64,000 nt of DNA from Meghimatium bilineatum (taxonomy: Eukaryota; Mollusca; Gastropoda; Stylommatophora; Philomycidae), in contig CM067315.1 in the NCBI GenBank assembly GCA_034231615.1, positions 17,029,513-17,093,512 of the forward strand. Reading direction: 5' to 3'. A program made the translations under genes and the position numbers. This document shows, piece by piece, positions 53,542 through 64,000 of the stretch (position 1 is its first letter; each line of letters starts with the position of its first letter). Below the pieces are notes generated by a model. That model saw only the letters and a list, made by a program, of their open reading frames with translations. It searched no databases and had not been told where the DNA came from.

Positions 53542-54087
53542 CCCATTTGTTCTATTTTCGAGGTATGCCCCAACCTTTACAGCGTGATTAGTAGAATTTG
53601 TTTTTAAAATTAAGGTATATTAATTGAAAAGGTATATTAGTTGCGCATTAGTATTTACATTCATTAGGGATGGGGGTAATGGTAAGGATCAGTTATAAAT
53701 GAAAAAATAAATTAGTTATAAAAATTATAATTATAAGTGTGGTTGATGTCGTTTGTGTCGGGAGAAGTGATGTCACATCATCCATTAATTACAATAATTT
53801 AATTGGTGTTACGCGGAAATCTGTGATAACAGTGTGCTATGTATGATGTTACATCTATGCATGTATATAGGTACTTGGACATCTGGGATTAGCGTGTTTG
53901 GGAATATTTGCTTAGGCTATAAATTTCTTGTGACAGGGTTTAAAATAGTGTTCGCATCATTTGTTGTGTTTGAAACTAGATTTATTAAGTTCTGTAACCA
54001 TTTTTCTTTTTATATATGTAATTTTTTAAGAGGGTAAAACAATTCCCAAACCAGCAGTTAGTTATTTAAAACATCAACATTTGTTTA

Positions 54088-54420
54088 AATTATGCAAATT
54101 AGCCCACATTTTGAATATTAATTAGTTGTACGTGCATCTGAGAATCACAGCAATGTGATCAACAGATGCGGTATGTCTTTGCGAATACAGAAATATATAG
54201 TTTCTGTGGTATTTTATTATGTTTAATAGATACATAATCTATTTTCATTTTAATTATGCAAATTAGCAGCCATTTTGAATATCAATTAGTTCTGTGTCCA
54301 TCAGAAAATTCCAGAAATGTGATCAATGTAAGTGTCTTGTCTCCGCAAACACAAATATGTATAGTTTGTCAGTTTGTGTATTGTATTATTGAAAATAACA
54401 AAGATAATTCTGAAATTATC
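54088..54420. repeat. tandem duplication, about 164-bp period, two copies
   Basis: AATTATGCAAATTAGC..CCATTTTGAATAT.AATTAGTT starts at 54088 and 54252, followed in both by AAT.TGATCAA and ATATATAGTTT..-like blocks. Diverged. No gene is recognised between 53850 and 55470; the 64-codon frame at 55268-55462 has no known relative. Confidence 0.6.
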
Positions 54421-55474
54421 AGCTTGGCTACATTTTGTAGTCACAAGTTTTATTTATATTTTCCTATATGTTCCATGTAAATTATTTGGATGTCAAATTC
54501 ATCAGAAACACATTCATAACTTTTTTCAGCATTGACGTACATACTTGGTTGAGGTATCGTTGATTTGCAATTTTTAAGGGCTATCTAACTATATTATTTG
54601 TAATTATGTAACACTTTTGAAAATTGTGTCCAAGTACCTAATGTATAAGAGTATAATAGTATGCATAGGTTATATAGCATAGATCATAGCTGCATGGTGA
54701 CTTAAACTTGGATTTAACCAACAGTGACATTCTACTATGACTAAAATATTAACTTAAATAAAAACTGGTGGGCCTAAAAAGGCTAAGTTATTTGTTAAGC
54801 CTAATTCTGAATAATTCCACTTACCGTGATGATAATTTGTAAAACAAAGATTAATATCAACAATTAGGCCTAATAATTGATGTCATGCACTCTTCTTAGG
54901 TTATGTACTCTTCATCGTGCAACAATGAAATTAAAACAACAGAGGGCGACCCAACAGAATAGTAAAATAAGTTATGTATGTTGCCTATCTATTCTATAGA
55001 TTTCTTACTTATTGTTACTTCTATTAACAATAAATTTAATATTATATATAGACTTAGACCGACTTAGTAGTTAAGTTATCCTGAGTATCCCAGTATCCGG
55101 GTATTCTAGATGGATGCAATCGTAGTTGTATGTAAATTTGATAATTTCACTTTACTAATACATTCGAGATGTTTCTATCCTTGGATATTCTGATACCAAT
55201 TATTAATTAAGTCTAATTTATAGACATAACGCAATACTATATAAATGTAGCATATATAATAAATACGGTGCGTTATACATTTCGGTTTGGAATGACGACA
55301 CAACAGAGTTTTCACAGGAAGTTACACTCAGCATTCTCAGACCAATCACATTCTAGAAATATTTCTATTTTTAGCATCGCTTTCAGATCTGCTGATCAGG
55401 ATGAGTGCAACACCTGGAACAATCTGACCCTAGGCGAATACGTAATCTTCAGGAAGTATTGATAATGAAAAAGA

Positions 55475-56409
55475 TTATGTTCTACTAGCAGTACTACCTT
55501 CTAGTGAAAAAGATAAAAAGCTCCAGTGTCGGCAGGTAACAACCCCAAATGGAAATTGGGGGGGGGGGGGGGGTAAATTAGGTATGTTGATTATCATCTT
55601 CGCACACCGGACACACCATAATTGCTCCGATCTCCGCTTCAGTAAATCTCTCAGGGTATAACGGTTCTGCTTCAGTAAATCTCCGGACACGTCCATAGGT
55701 GCTCCGATTTCCGCTTCAGTAAATCTCTCAGGGTATAACGTCTGATGGTTCCGGTTCTATATTGGTTCACTACTCTATTGAACATCTTTGTCAGGGATTC
55801 TCTTCGGGCCACGCCCATTCTCACTCCCAATTCTTGCATTCTCGATATTGACTCATGCTTATTCATCTCAAAATCCTCTGATCGTGAGGATTCACGAAGA
55901 CCAGTGAGTATGTCTGCTCGGTCCATAGGCAAATTAGCTAGTCTCGCCACCACAACAGATGGTCAGCCAATGGACCGACAAGGACCGATCGTTTCCCTCC
56001 ACCCCCGCATGTCTGGGGACAAAAATAAGCTTGAGGTTTCGTAGTGATGCCCGCATTTATTTCTCTCCAATGACTCCGCCCATTCCCTACGTACATCACC
56101 TGTTTTGACTTTCTGAATCATATTCAGTGAATCACTTAGTATGCATGCATGGAAATAGGTTTGACATTCCAGCCAGTAAAGTTCCTGCGTTACAGCAAAT
56201 ACTTCCATAGTTAGACTGCTCGTTGTTGCGGTAAAGGCACCACTGGCTTCGTGTATTGTTCTCCCTTTTGATCTGACAGTAAAGGCCCATGCGCATCGCT
56301 GGTGATGGACGACCGACCCGTCCGTGTAAATCACGTCTGTGTCATTGGCATTCTCGCCGATGGTCATGACATAGTCGCTGGTAACACATGGGGGGGGGGG
56401 GTAACACAA
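55475..56409 (-). pseudogene. RNase H domain and C-terminal tail of element E
   Basis: Minus strand: VIYTDGSVVHHQRCAWAFTV (first aspartate, near 56330), TTSSLTMEVFAVTQELYWLE (glutamate, near 56215), ACILSDSLNMIQKVKTGDVR (third aspartate, near 56135), RGWRETIGPCRSIG for the expected HxGxxGNExAD block (altered), then MDRADILTGLRESS and a tail with RRYTLRDLLKRKSEHLWTCP. The tail block is duplicated about 78 bp apart (55700-55741, 55622-55663). Two poly(G) runs (56390-56401 and 55558-55573) interrupt the ends. A shift lies near 55960. Confidence 0.8.
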
Positions 56410-56439
56410 GGCAAATATTTAAATAAACTGAAATAGGTA

Positions 56440-56780
56440 TAGGCCTACGAGTTACCAAAAGAAGTCAATAAACTAGACTCAGTGACATACGACGTTTCGA
56501 CTAGAAAGCCTTCATGCGGACAAACATTAGACCACAGAAAACAAACGTTACATAGAGACACACATATGCCCTAAAGTATGACGGTGATAAGAAGAAAAGT
56601 AGAGATGAGATGAGAAAATGGGAGAAGCACAAGTAGATTGAATGACGTGGGAAAGGGTATGAGAGGAAGACGAAAGAAGGGTAAAGCACATATGCAAAAA
56701 AAGTAAAACAACGGTTAGAGTAAAAACTGATAAGTTCGTATTCAATAAATTCGAATAGCAAAAACATTTAAGTCCATTGC
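56440..56780 (-). other. possible Penelope-like/retrozyme end with a damaged hammerhead-like motif
   Basis: The minus strand from 56523 reads GTCCGCATGAAGGCTTTCTA then GTCGAAACGTCGTATGTC, which has the layout of the minimal hammerhead ribozymes at the ends of Penelope-like elements: a CUGAUGA core, stem II (GGCU/AGUC), GAAA, a short stem III (CGU/AUG) and a UC cleavage site. The core here is CGCAUGA, so two core bases are changed and it should be inactive. Flanking sequence (56530-56780) is pyrimidine-rich on the minus strand and has no recognised protein. Confidence 0.4.
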
Positions 56781-59700
56781 TGAGAACCGAAACCTCTAAC
56801 CGAAAAACACTACACAACAATGTAAAACACTACAGAACAATGTAAAACAATGCAAAAAAAAAATTAAAAAAAAATTACGAAACACTACAACAACACTAAA
56901 ATCACTGGAAAACACTACAAAACACGACAAAATACTCCCAAAAACTAAAAAACAAAACAATGTAAAACACTAAACATCACTACAAAAACACTACAAAACA
57001 TTGTAAAATACTACTAAACACAACAAAAACGCTACACAAAAATGTAAAACTACAAAATAAATGTAAAACACTACAAAATAATATAAACCACTCTATAACA
57101 CAATAAAACACTACAAATACACTACACAACAATGTAAAACACTATAAAACACTACACAACACTACGAATCAATGTAAAACACGACAAAACAATACAAAAC
57201 ATTACAAAACAATACAAAAACACTACTAATCAGTGAAAAACACTACAAAACAATGTACAACTATAAAAAACACTACATAACAATGTAAAACACTACAAAA
57301 CAATATGAAACATTACATAATACTAAACACATACAAAACACTACACAACAATGTAAAACACTACAAAAACACTACAAAACAATGCAAAACACTACAAAAC
57401 AATGTAAAACACTATATAACACTACAAAACACTACTACAACACTACTAAAACACTACACAACAATGTAAATCACTACACGACATAACACAACACTACAAA
57501 ACAATGTAAAACACTACAAATCACTGGAAAACAATAACAATTTACGGAAAAACTACAAAACATTGTAAAACACTACATAACTCTACAAAAACACTACAAA
57601 ACAATGTGACACACTGAAAAACACTACTTCTTCTTTCGTTCACTTGAAACATGTCTATATCTGTAATTCTGTCTCCTTAATAAAACTCACTGTCTTTTGT
57701 AGTTCATACAGTGTCCCATAGAGCTTTCATTCCAGTGTTGTTTCCTCTGGCCAATATGTCTGCCTCAGCGAAAAAAAACACTACAAAATACTAAAAAACA
57801 CTGCACAACACTATAAATACACTACAAACCAAAGAAAAACACAACATAACACTACAAAACACTACACAACAATGTAAAACACTGGAAAACACTACAAATA
57901 CACTACAAAACAATGTAAAACACTACAAAACACTACAGAACACTGGAAAACACTAAAAACTAAGAAAATACTACAAAACAATGTAAAACACTACAAAACA
58001 ATAAAAAAGACTACAAAACATAAAAACACTGCAAAAACAATACAAAAATACTACTAATCACTGGAAAACAGTACAAAACTACGAAAACACTACAAATAAT
58101 TGTAACACACTACACAACATTACGAAAACTCTAAAAAAACAATGTAAAACACTACAAAACATTACAAAACACTACAAAAACACTACAAATAACTAAATAA
58201 CTACCAAAACATTGTAAAACACAACAGAACTCTACAAAAACAATACAACACAATATAAAACACCACCAAAACGCTACAAATCAATAAAAAAACAATACAA
58301 AATAATTTAAAACTCTACACAACAATGTAAAACACTACAAGTCACCACAAAACACTAAACAACAATGTACAACACTACAAAAACTGTACAAAACAATGTA
58401 ACACACTACAAAACAATGTAAAACACTACAAAAACAATACAAAACACTAACAATCACTACAAAACCATGTAAAACACTACAAAACAATGTAAATCACGAT
58501 ATAACTACAAAACACTACTAAAACACTACACAACAATGTAAAACACTACAAAATATTACACAACACTACAAAATAATGTAAAACACTACAAAACAATACA
58601 GAAGACTACAAAAACACTACAAATCACTGGAAAACACTAAAAAACTCCCCACAAACTACGAAAAATGGTAAAACACTACATATCTCTACAAAAATACTAC
58701 AAAACAATGTAAAACTACTAAACACTAAAATACACTACAAAACAATGTAAAACACCGTAAAAGAATGTAAAACACTACAAATCTCCACACAACATTACAC
58801 AACAATGTACAACACTACAAAAACAATGTAAAACACTACAAAACAATGTAAAACACTACAAAACATTGTAAAACCTTACAAAATAATGTAATACACGATA
58901 TAACTACAAAACAGTACTAAAACACTACACAACAATGTAAAACACTAAAAAAAACAATGTTAAAAACTATATAACACTAGAAAGCACTACTATAACATTA
59001 CAAACCAATGTGAAACACTACAAAACAATAAAAAAGACTACAAAACATTAAAAACATTACAAAAGCAATACAAATCACTGGAAAACTACGAAATCTACGA
59101 AAATACTACAAAACATTGTAAAACACTACATAAATCTACAAAACACTACAAAACAATGTAAAACACTACAAAACATAACAAAACTTTACAAAACACTACA
59201 TACCATTACAAAAACACTACAAAAACTAAAAAATTCTACACAACAATATAAAACACTACAAAAACACTACAAAACAATGTAAAACACTACATAACATTAC
59301 AAAACAATACAAAACACTGCACAACAATCTAAAACACTACAAAACACTACAAAGACACCACACAACAATGTAAAACACTACAAAACAATACAAAAGACTA
59401 CAAAAGCACTACAAATCACTGGAAAACACTAACAAACTACGAAAAAACTACGAAAAATTGTAAAACACTACAAATCAATGTAAAACACTACAAAACAATG
59501 TAAAAGTACAAAAACACTACAAGATAATGTAAAACACTACAAAACAATGTAAAACACTACAAAACAATGTAAAACACTATATAACACTAAAACACTAGAA
59601 ATACACTACACAACAATGTAAAACACTATAAAACACTACACAACACTACAAAACAATGTAAAACTACAAAACAATACAAAAGACTACACAAAATTACAAA

Positions 59701-59815
59701 ACACTGCAAAAACACTACAAACACACTACACAACAATGTAAAACACTACAAAACAATACAAAATACTACAGAAGACTGCAAAAACACTACAAAAACACAA
59801 CAAAACACAATGGAC
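56781..59815. repeat. 3-kb satellite with a 10-bp period (phased A-tracts)
   Basis: Built from alternating 10-mers AAAACACTAC and AAAACAATGT, with frequent one-base insertions and variants such as AATCACTGGA. The plus strand is almost free of G. The A4 tract recurs every 10-11 bp, close to one helical turn. There is no coding content. One foreign insertion lies at 57628-57770. The array sits inside the disrupted retroelement E. Confidence 0.93.
57628..57770 (-). mobile_element. 143-bp B-family 3' end inserted in the satellite
   Basis: Nearly identical to 32539-32681 (two differences by eye): the (CTT)n tail, TTTCGTTCACTTGAAACATG, and the coding end of the polyprotein up to TCTGCCTCAGCG. Both flanks read AAAAACACTAC, consistent with a TSD but ambiguous in repeats. 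It is severely 5'-truncated. Confidence 0.92.
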
Positions 59816-60242
59816 TTCCGGGCAAAATGGTGGATAACAACACGTCTTATTGTGCTAGCTCTTTCTAAACTTTTCCCATACAACAAAATTTGTGGCATGG
59901 GTGTCTTTACCATGTGATTGTTCAATGAAAACCACGTCAGGAATGCCTTAGACGGATTAACCACTGCTCCCGTATCTCGACACCAATTTGTCAGTCTGTC
60001 CAGCTCCTTCTGTAGTTCCACGACGCACTCTTCTCGATTTCTGCCCTGTCTATACACCAGGATATCATCGGCATATGACATCGTTCTGCCAACACCTGTG
60101 TTTTGATTGCCAGCGATATGTACTGTGTATACATTGAAAAGTACAGGAGATAGAGGCGATCCCTGTGGCAGGCCAGGGCTAATAACCGTTGGTGTAGATA
60201 TCCAGTTACTACACTTAAGAACTACTATCCTGTGCATCAGGG

Positions 60243-60577
60243 TAACCATATGCTATTATAATCACAGTTAAAGAAATCAGGAAGGCGCTGAAAAATATAA
60301 AAAACACTGCACTATGGTCAGATGGCATTAGATACGATGACATTAGTCGGAGAATGGATGAGGAGTTGGGAGAGTTGGCGGACATGTTCAATAATAGTCT
60401 TCTAAAGGGCACAGTGAAAGAAGACTGGTTGCACAGCTATTATTTGTAGTGTTTTTGTAGTGTTTTGTAATGTTTTGCATTGTTTTTTTAGAGTTTTCGT
60501 AATGTTGTGTAGTGTGTTACAATGATTTGTAGTGTTTTCGTAGTTTTGTACTGTTTTCCAGTGATTAGTAGTATTTA
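60243..60577 (+). other. inverted composite fragment: RT piece plus satellite piece
   Basis: 60243-60441 is the reverse complement of 60920-61112 (RT fingers of E; small differences). 60442-60577 is the reverse complement of satellite 58046-58188 (a run of variant monomers including CTAATCACTGGAAAACAG and ACGAAAACTC, with one 10-bp difference). The two source segments are 2.7 kb apart but adjacent here. The fragment interrupts E between motif A and motif B. Confidence 0.85.
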
Positions 60578-61199
60578 ACCCACCGCACGACAAAAAGTAT
60601 TAACTGCAACATTTAACAGCTGGTGCATCAAGATATCCTATTGTACGCATCTTCAAGGTCTATTGCGACCGCACATGTCTCCATGCGCGAATCGAACCCG
60701 TCAAAAACATCCTGTGCAAATATGGTTGCATTCCGCCGTCTTCTTTCCTGGACGATATCCTCCTAACAATGTTGGTAAACATTTATTTCTTTCAAGATAA
60801 CACGATACCTTCCAGGCCACAATTTTTTTCCAAAAGCTTGCCAATCGTATTCTGCATAGTTATTATTCTGTAGCCTTGTCTCCTGGTGTAGTACTTCCCA
60901 GGTTTAGATAGTGGAACTAAATAGCTGTGCAACCAGTCTTCTTTCACTGTGCCCTTTAGAAGACTATTATTGAACATGTCCGCCAACTCTTCCAACTCCT
61001 CATCCATTCTCCGACTAATGTCATCGTATCTAATGCCATCTGACCCTAGTGCAGTGTTTTTTATATTTTTCAGCGCCTTCCTGATTTCTTTAACTGTGAT
61101 TAGCATATGGTTTTCCTGATATTCTTGATATGCCTCCACATTTCTCTGACAAAATTGTGCGGTGTAGTGTGTCAGCAACGCCGCACCTTTTGACTCGTC

Positions 61200-64000
61200 C
61201 GTCTTCTACCAGACAGTATCATCGCTCTGAAAATCGGCAATGGTCACGCGTCTTGTCAGAACATTCATGGATTTGTGTAAACGCCAGAAAAATTTTAACA
61301 ATTTTTACACCAATTTCTGGTGCAGTAAGCTGCAGTACACCCAATTTGTAATATGCCAGAATACACCGAGTTTTGACGTACTAAACAGCAATAGACCAAA
61401 TTTGCTTGTAATAAGCCAGTGTTGTGATGTAGTAAGCTGCAATATAACGAAATCATATGTAATAAGCCATAATACACTCAATTCTGGTGTAGTAAGCTGC
61501 AGTACACTCAATTTGTGAGTAATATACCAGAATACACCGAGTCTTAGCATGCTGAACTGCAACGCACCCAGTTTGTGTGAATTAACTCGAGTTATGACGC
61601 ATTAAGCTGCAATACACTGAATTAGTGTGTAGTAAGTTTCAGTGAAATGAATTTGTGAGTAATATGCCAGAATACACCGCGTTTTGGTGTACTAAACAGC
61701 AATAGACCTAATTTGGTTCTGACGTAGTAAGCTACAATATACCACATTCGTGTGTCCTGAATACAATTTCTTGTGTAGTAAGCTGCAGTACACCCAGTTT
61801 GTGAGTAATATGCCAGAATACACCAAATTTTGACGTACTAAACAGCCAGACTTAATTTGTGTGTACTGTAATACTCAATGTTCTGACGTATTAAGCTGCA
61901 ATACAACGAAATCATGTGTAATAGGCAAGAATATAATCATTTCAATTGTAGTAAACTTCATTACAATGAATTTGCGAGTAATATGTCAGAATACACCGCG
62001 TTTCGGCGTACTAAACAGCCAGACCTATTTGTGTGTAATACGCCGTGTTCTGACGTATTAAACTGCAATACAACGAAATCGTGTATAATAGGATAGAATA
62101 CACTCAATTCTAGTGTAGTAAGCTTCAGTACAATGAATTATTGAGTAATATGCCAGAATACACCGAGTTCTGACGTACTAAGCTACATACACCAAATTCG
62201 TGTGTCGAGAAAACTATTTCTGGTATAGTAAACTGCAGTACACCCAATTTGTGAGTAATATGCCAGAATACACTAAGTTTTGACGTACTAAACAGCCAGA
62301 GACCTAATTTGTGTGTAATACGCAGGGTGCATTGCAGTTCAGGATGCTAAGACTCGGTGTATTCTGGCATATTACTCACAAATTGGGTGTACTGCAGCTT
62401 TCTACAACAGAAATTGTATTCTGGACACACTAATTTGGTGTATTGCAGCTTACTACGTCAGAACAGCGGGTTCGTGTGAATTATCCAGAGTTCTGACGCA
62501 TTAAGCTGCAATACACTGAATTAGTGTGTAGTAAGTTTGAGTGCATTGAATTTGTGAGTAACATGCCAGAATACACCGCGTTTTGGCGTAATAAACAGCA
62601 ATAGACCTAATTTGGTTCTGACGTAGTAAGCTACAATATACCACATTCGTGTGTCCTGAATACAATTTCTTGTGTAGTAAGCTGCAGTACACCCAATTTG
62701 TGAGTAATATGCCAGAATACACTAAGTTTTGACGTACTAAACAGCCAGACCTAATTTGTGTGTAATACGCAGTTTTCTGACGTATTAAGCTGCAATACAA
62801 CGAAATCATGTGTAATAGGCCAGAATACACTCAATTCTAGAGTAATAAACTTTAGTGCAATGATTTTTTGAGTAATATGCCAGAATACACCGAGTTCTTA
62901 CGTACTAAGCTACATACACCACGTGTGTCCAGAATACTATTTCTGGTGTAGTAAGCTGCAGTACACCAATTTGTGAGTAATATGCCAGAATACACCGAAT
63001 TTTGACGTACTAAACAACAGGACCTAATTTGTGTGTAAAACGTCAGTGCTCAACTAATTAAGATGCAATACAACGAAATCATGTATAATAGGCCAGAATA
63101 CACTCAATTCTAGTGTAGTAAGCTTCAGTACAATGAATGTGTGAGTAATATGCCAGAATACAATGAGTTCTGACGTAGTAAGCTACAATACACCAAATTC
63201 GCGTGTCCAGAGTACTATTTCTGGTGTAGTAAGCTGCAGTACACTCATTTTGTGAATAATATGCCAGAATACACCGAGTTTTGACGTACTAAACAGCCAG
63301 AGACCTAATTTCTGTGTAATACGCCGCTGTTCTGACGTAGTAAGCTGCAATACACCAAATTAGTGTGTCCAGAATACAAATCTGGTGCAGTAAGCTGCAG
63401 TACACCCAATTTGTGAGTAATATCCCAGAATACACCGAGTCTTAGCATCCTGAACTGCAATGCACCCAGTTCGTGTGAATTAACCAGAGTTCTGACGCAT
63501 TAATCTGCAATACACTGAATTAGTGTGTAGTAAGCTTCAGTGCATTGAATTTGTGAGTAATATGCCAGAATACACCGAATTTTGACATAATAAACAACAG
63601 GACCTAATTTGTGTGTAAAACGTCAGTGCTCAACTAATTAAGATGCAATACAACGAAATCATGTATAATAGGCCAGAATACACTCAATTCTAGTGTAGTA
63701 AGCTTCAGTACAATGAATGTGTGAGTAATATGCCAGAATACAACGAGTTCTGACGTAGTACGCTACAATACACCAAATTCGCGTGTCCAGAGTACTATTT
63801 CTGGTGTATTAAGCTGCAGTACACTCATTTTGTGAATAATATGCCAGAATACACCGAGTTTTGACGTACTAAACAGCCAGAGACCTAATTTCTGTGTAAT
63901 ACGCCGCTGTTCTGACGTAGTAAGCTGCAATACACCAAATTAGTGTGTCCAGAATACAAATCTGGTGTAGTAAGCTGCAGTACACCCAATTTGTGAGTAA
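61200..64000. repeat. complex satellite with about 60-bp monomers and a 580-bp higher-order repeat
   Basis: Monomers share GTAGTAAGCTGCA.TACAC, AATTTGTGAGTAATATGCCA and GAATACACCGAGTT.TGACG. Near the end the array repeats with a 580-bp period: CGTCAGTGCTCAACTAATTA at 63041 and 63621, collinear to the window edge. A longer correspondence of about 899 bp links 61595 with 62494. The array runs off the right edge of the window. All open frames in it are chance. Confidence 0.93.
62326..62468 (-). repeat. local inversion within the satellite
   Basis: This 143-bp stretch (GGTGCATTGCAGTTCAGGAT ... CTACGTCAGAACAGCG) is in reverse orientation to the array. It is the reverse complement of 63325-63466, and the flanks (GTGTAATACGC on the left, GTTCGTGTGAATTA on the right) match the flanks of the uninverted copy, so it is an inversion in place. 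Confidence 0.88.

Larger units (their letters stand above)
50690..53850. repeat. cluster of about five copies of a 330-370 bp MITE family (U) in both orientations
   Basis: Units are bounded by CTTCACTGTG and its complement CACAGTGAAG and contain a palindromic GTGCTATAAATAGCAC near one end. Copies: 50829-51150 (+), 51446-51785 (-), 51771-52115 (+), 52245-52610 (+), and 52728-53835 (-, split by a hAT element). Partial ends lie at 50691-50740 and 52130-52175. Internal blocks such as CACCAATGAAATTAATGG, TAATATGCCTTTTCAATTAA, GATCCTTACCCCCATCCC and AGGTTAGG.AATACCTCAA are shared. Opposed copies make long foldback structures. No transposase. Confidence 0.75.
55475..61195 (-). mobile_element. I-like retrotransposon E (A-related), broken into three parts by satellite and an inverted fragment
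   Basis: Minus strand: 61195-60600 RT fingers to motif A (TVKEIRKALKNIKNTALGSD near 61100, VPLSKPGKYY near 60915, CAVAIDLEDAYNRIS near 60675-60630); 60242-59815 motif B (SPGLPQGSPLSPVLFNVYT near 60180-60125), YADDILVYRQG near 60075, then ELDRLTNWCRDTGAVVNPSK; and 56409-55475 RNase H and tail. Two intrusions separate the parts: 60243-60577 (inverted composite) and 56410-59814 (a stretch with a Penelope-like motif, then satellite). The 5' endonuclease is absent. Confidence 0.8.

Noticed and set aside
56501..56820. Minus-strand hydrophobic frames of 88-90 codons
   Set aside because: Pyrimidine-rich non-coding sequence read in two overlapping frames; no family resemblance.
61240..64000. Regularly spaced repeats that could suggest a CRISPR array, and several open frames
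   Set aside because: Monomers are directly adjacent and variable with no unique spacers, the setting is an animal genome, and frames appear on both strands with the same motifs. This is a satellite.

Overview
This is a window of an AT-rich, intron-rich animal nuclear genome, almost certainly from an invertebrate; a lophotrochozoan such as a mollusc would fit, but the sequence does not settle the phylum. The evidence is a spliced metazoan gene (SARAF) with kilobase introns, a tRNA-derived SINE, hAT and hairpin MITE elements, several lineages of non-LTR retrotransposon, and long satellite arrays. There are no operons, no ribosome binding sites and no bacterial genes. Nearly all long open frames are decayed transposon remnants.

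Host gene. Four consecutive minus-strand exons encode most of the lumenal domain of SARAF, the ER-membrane regulator of store-operated calcium entry: 31182-31288, 21448-21537, 13337-13447 and 7108-7184. Their splice phases agree (2/0/0/2). The signal-peptide exon (above 31288) and the transmembrane and cytoplasmic exons (below 7108) were not found. The first 31 kb is therefore mostly SARAF introns filled with repeats.

Region by region. 0.5-2.2 kb: eroded Polinton/virus-like gene block. 3.9-6.3 kb: two 5'-truncated copies of an I-like, RNase H-bearing retrotransposon ('B family'), each with a 12-bp target-site duplication (TSD). 10-12.7 kb: decayed hAT transposon. 15-24.5 kb: RTE-like retrotransposon pieces, two of them nested. 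26.2-27.9 kb: first copy (K1) of an unnamed multi-copy protein family. 28.2-31 kb: a second I-like family ('A family') with a hAT MITE inside. 31.35-38.27 kb: a nest of retrotransposons whose TSDs give the order of insertion. 39-49 kb: more retrotransposon tails, the second K-family copy (K2), a miniature B-family derivative and a tRNA SINE. 50.7-53.9 kb: a cluster of MITEs split by a hAT derivative. 55.5-61.2 kb: an I-like element ('E') broken by a 3-kb, 10-bp-period satellite and by an inverted composite fragment. 61.2-64 kb: a second satellite with a 580-bp higher-order repeat and a local inversion.

How it fits together. The elements are parasites of each other and of the SARAF introns. 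Exon 2 lies only 63 bp from the left TSD of the nest. Most insertions are minus-strand or 5'-truncated copies with (GAA)n-like 3' tails and 8-15 bp TSDs, as expected for target-primed reverse transcription. The less ordinary items are the K family, the phased A-tract satellite and its inverted composite copy, the virus-like block, and the miniature B-family element.
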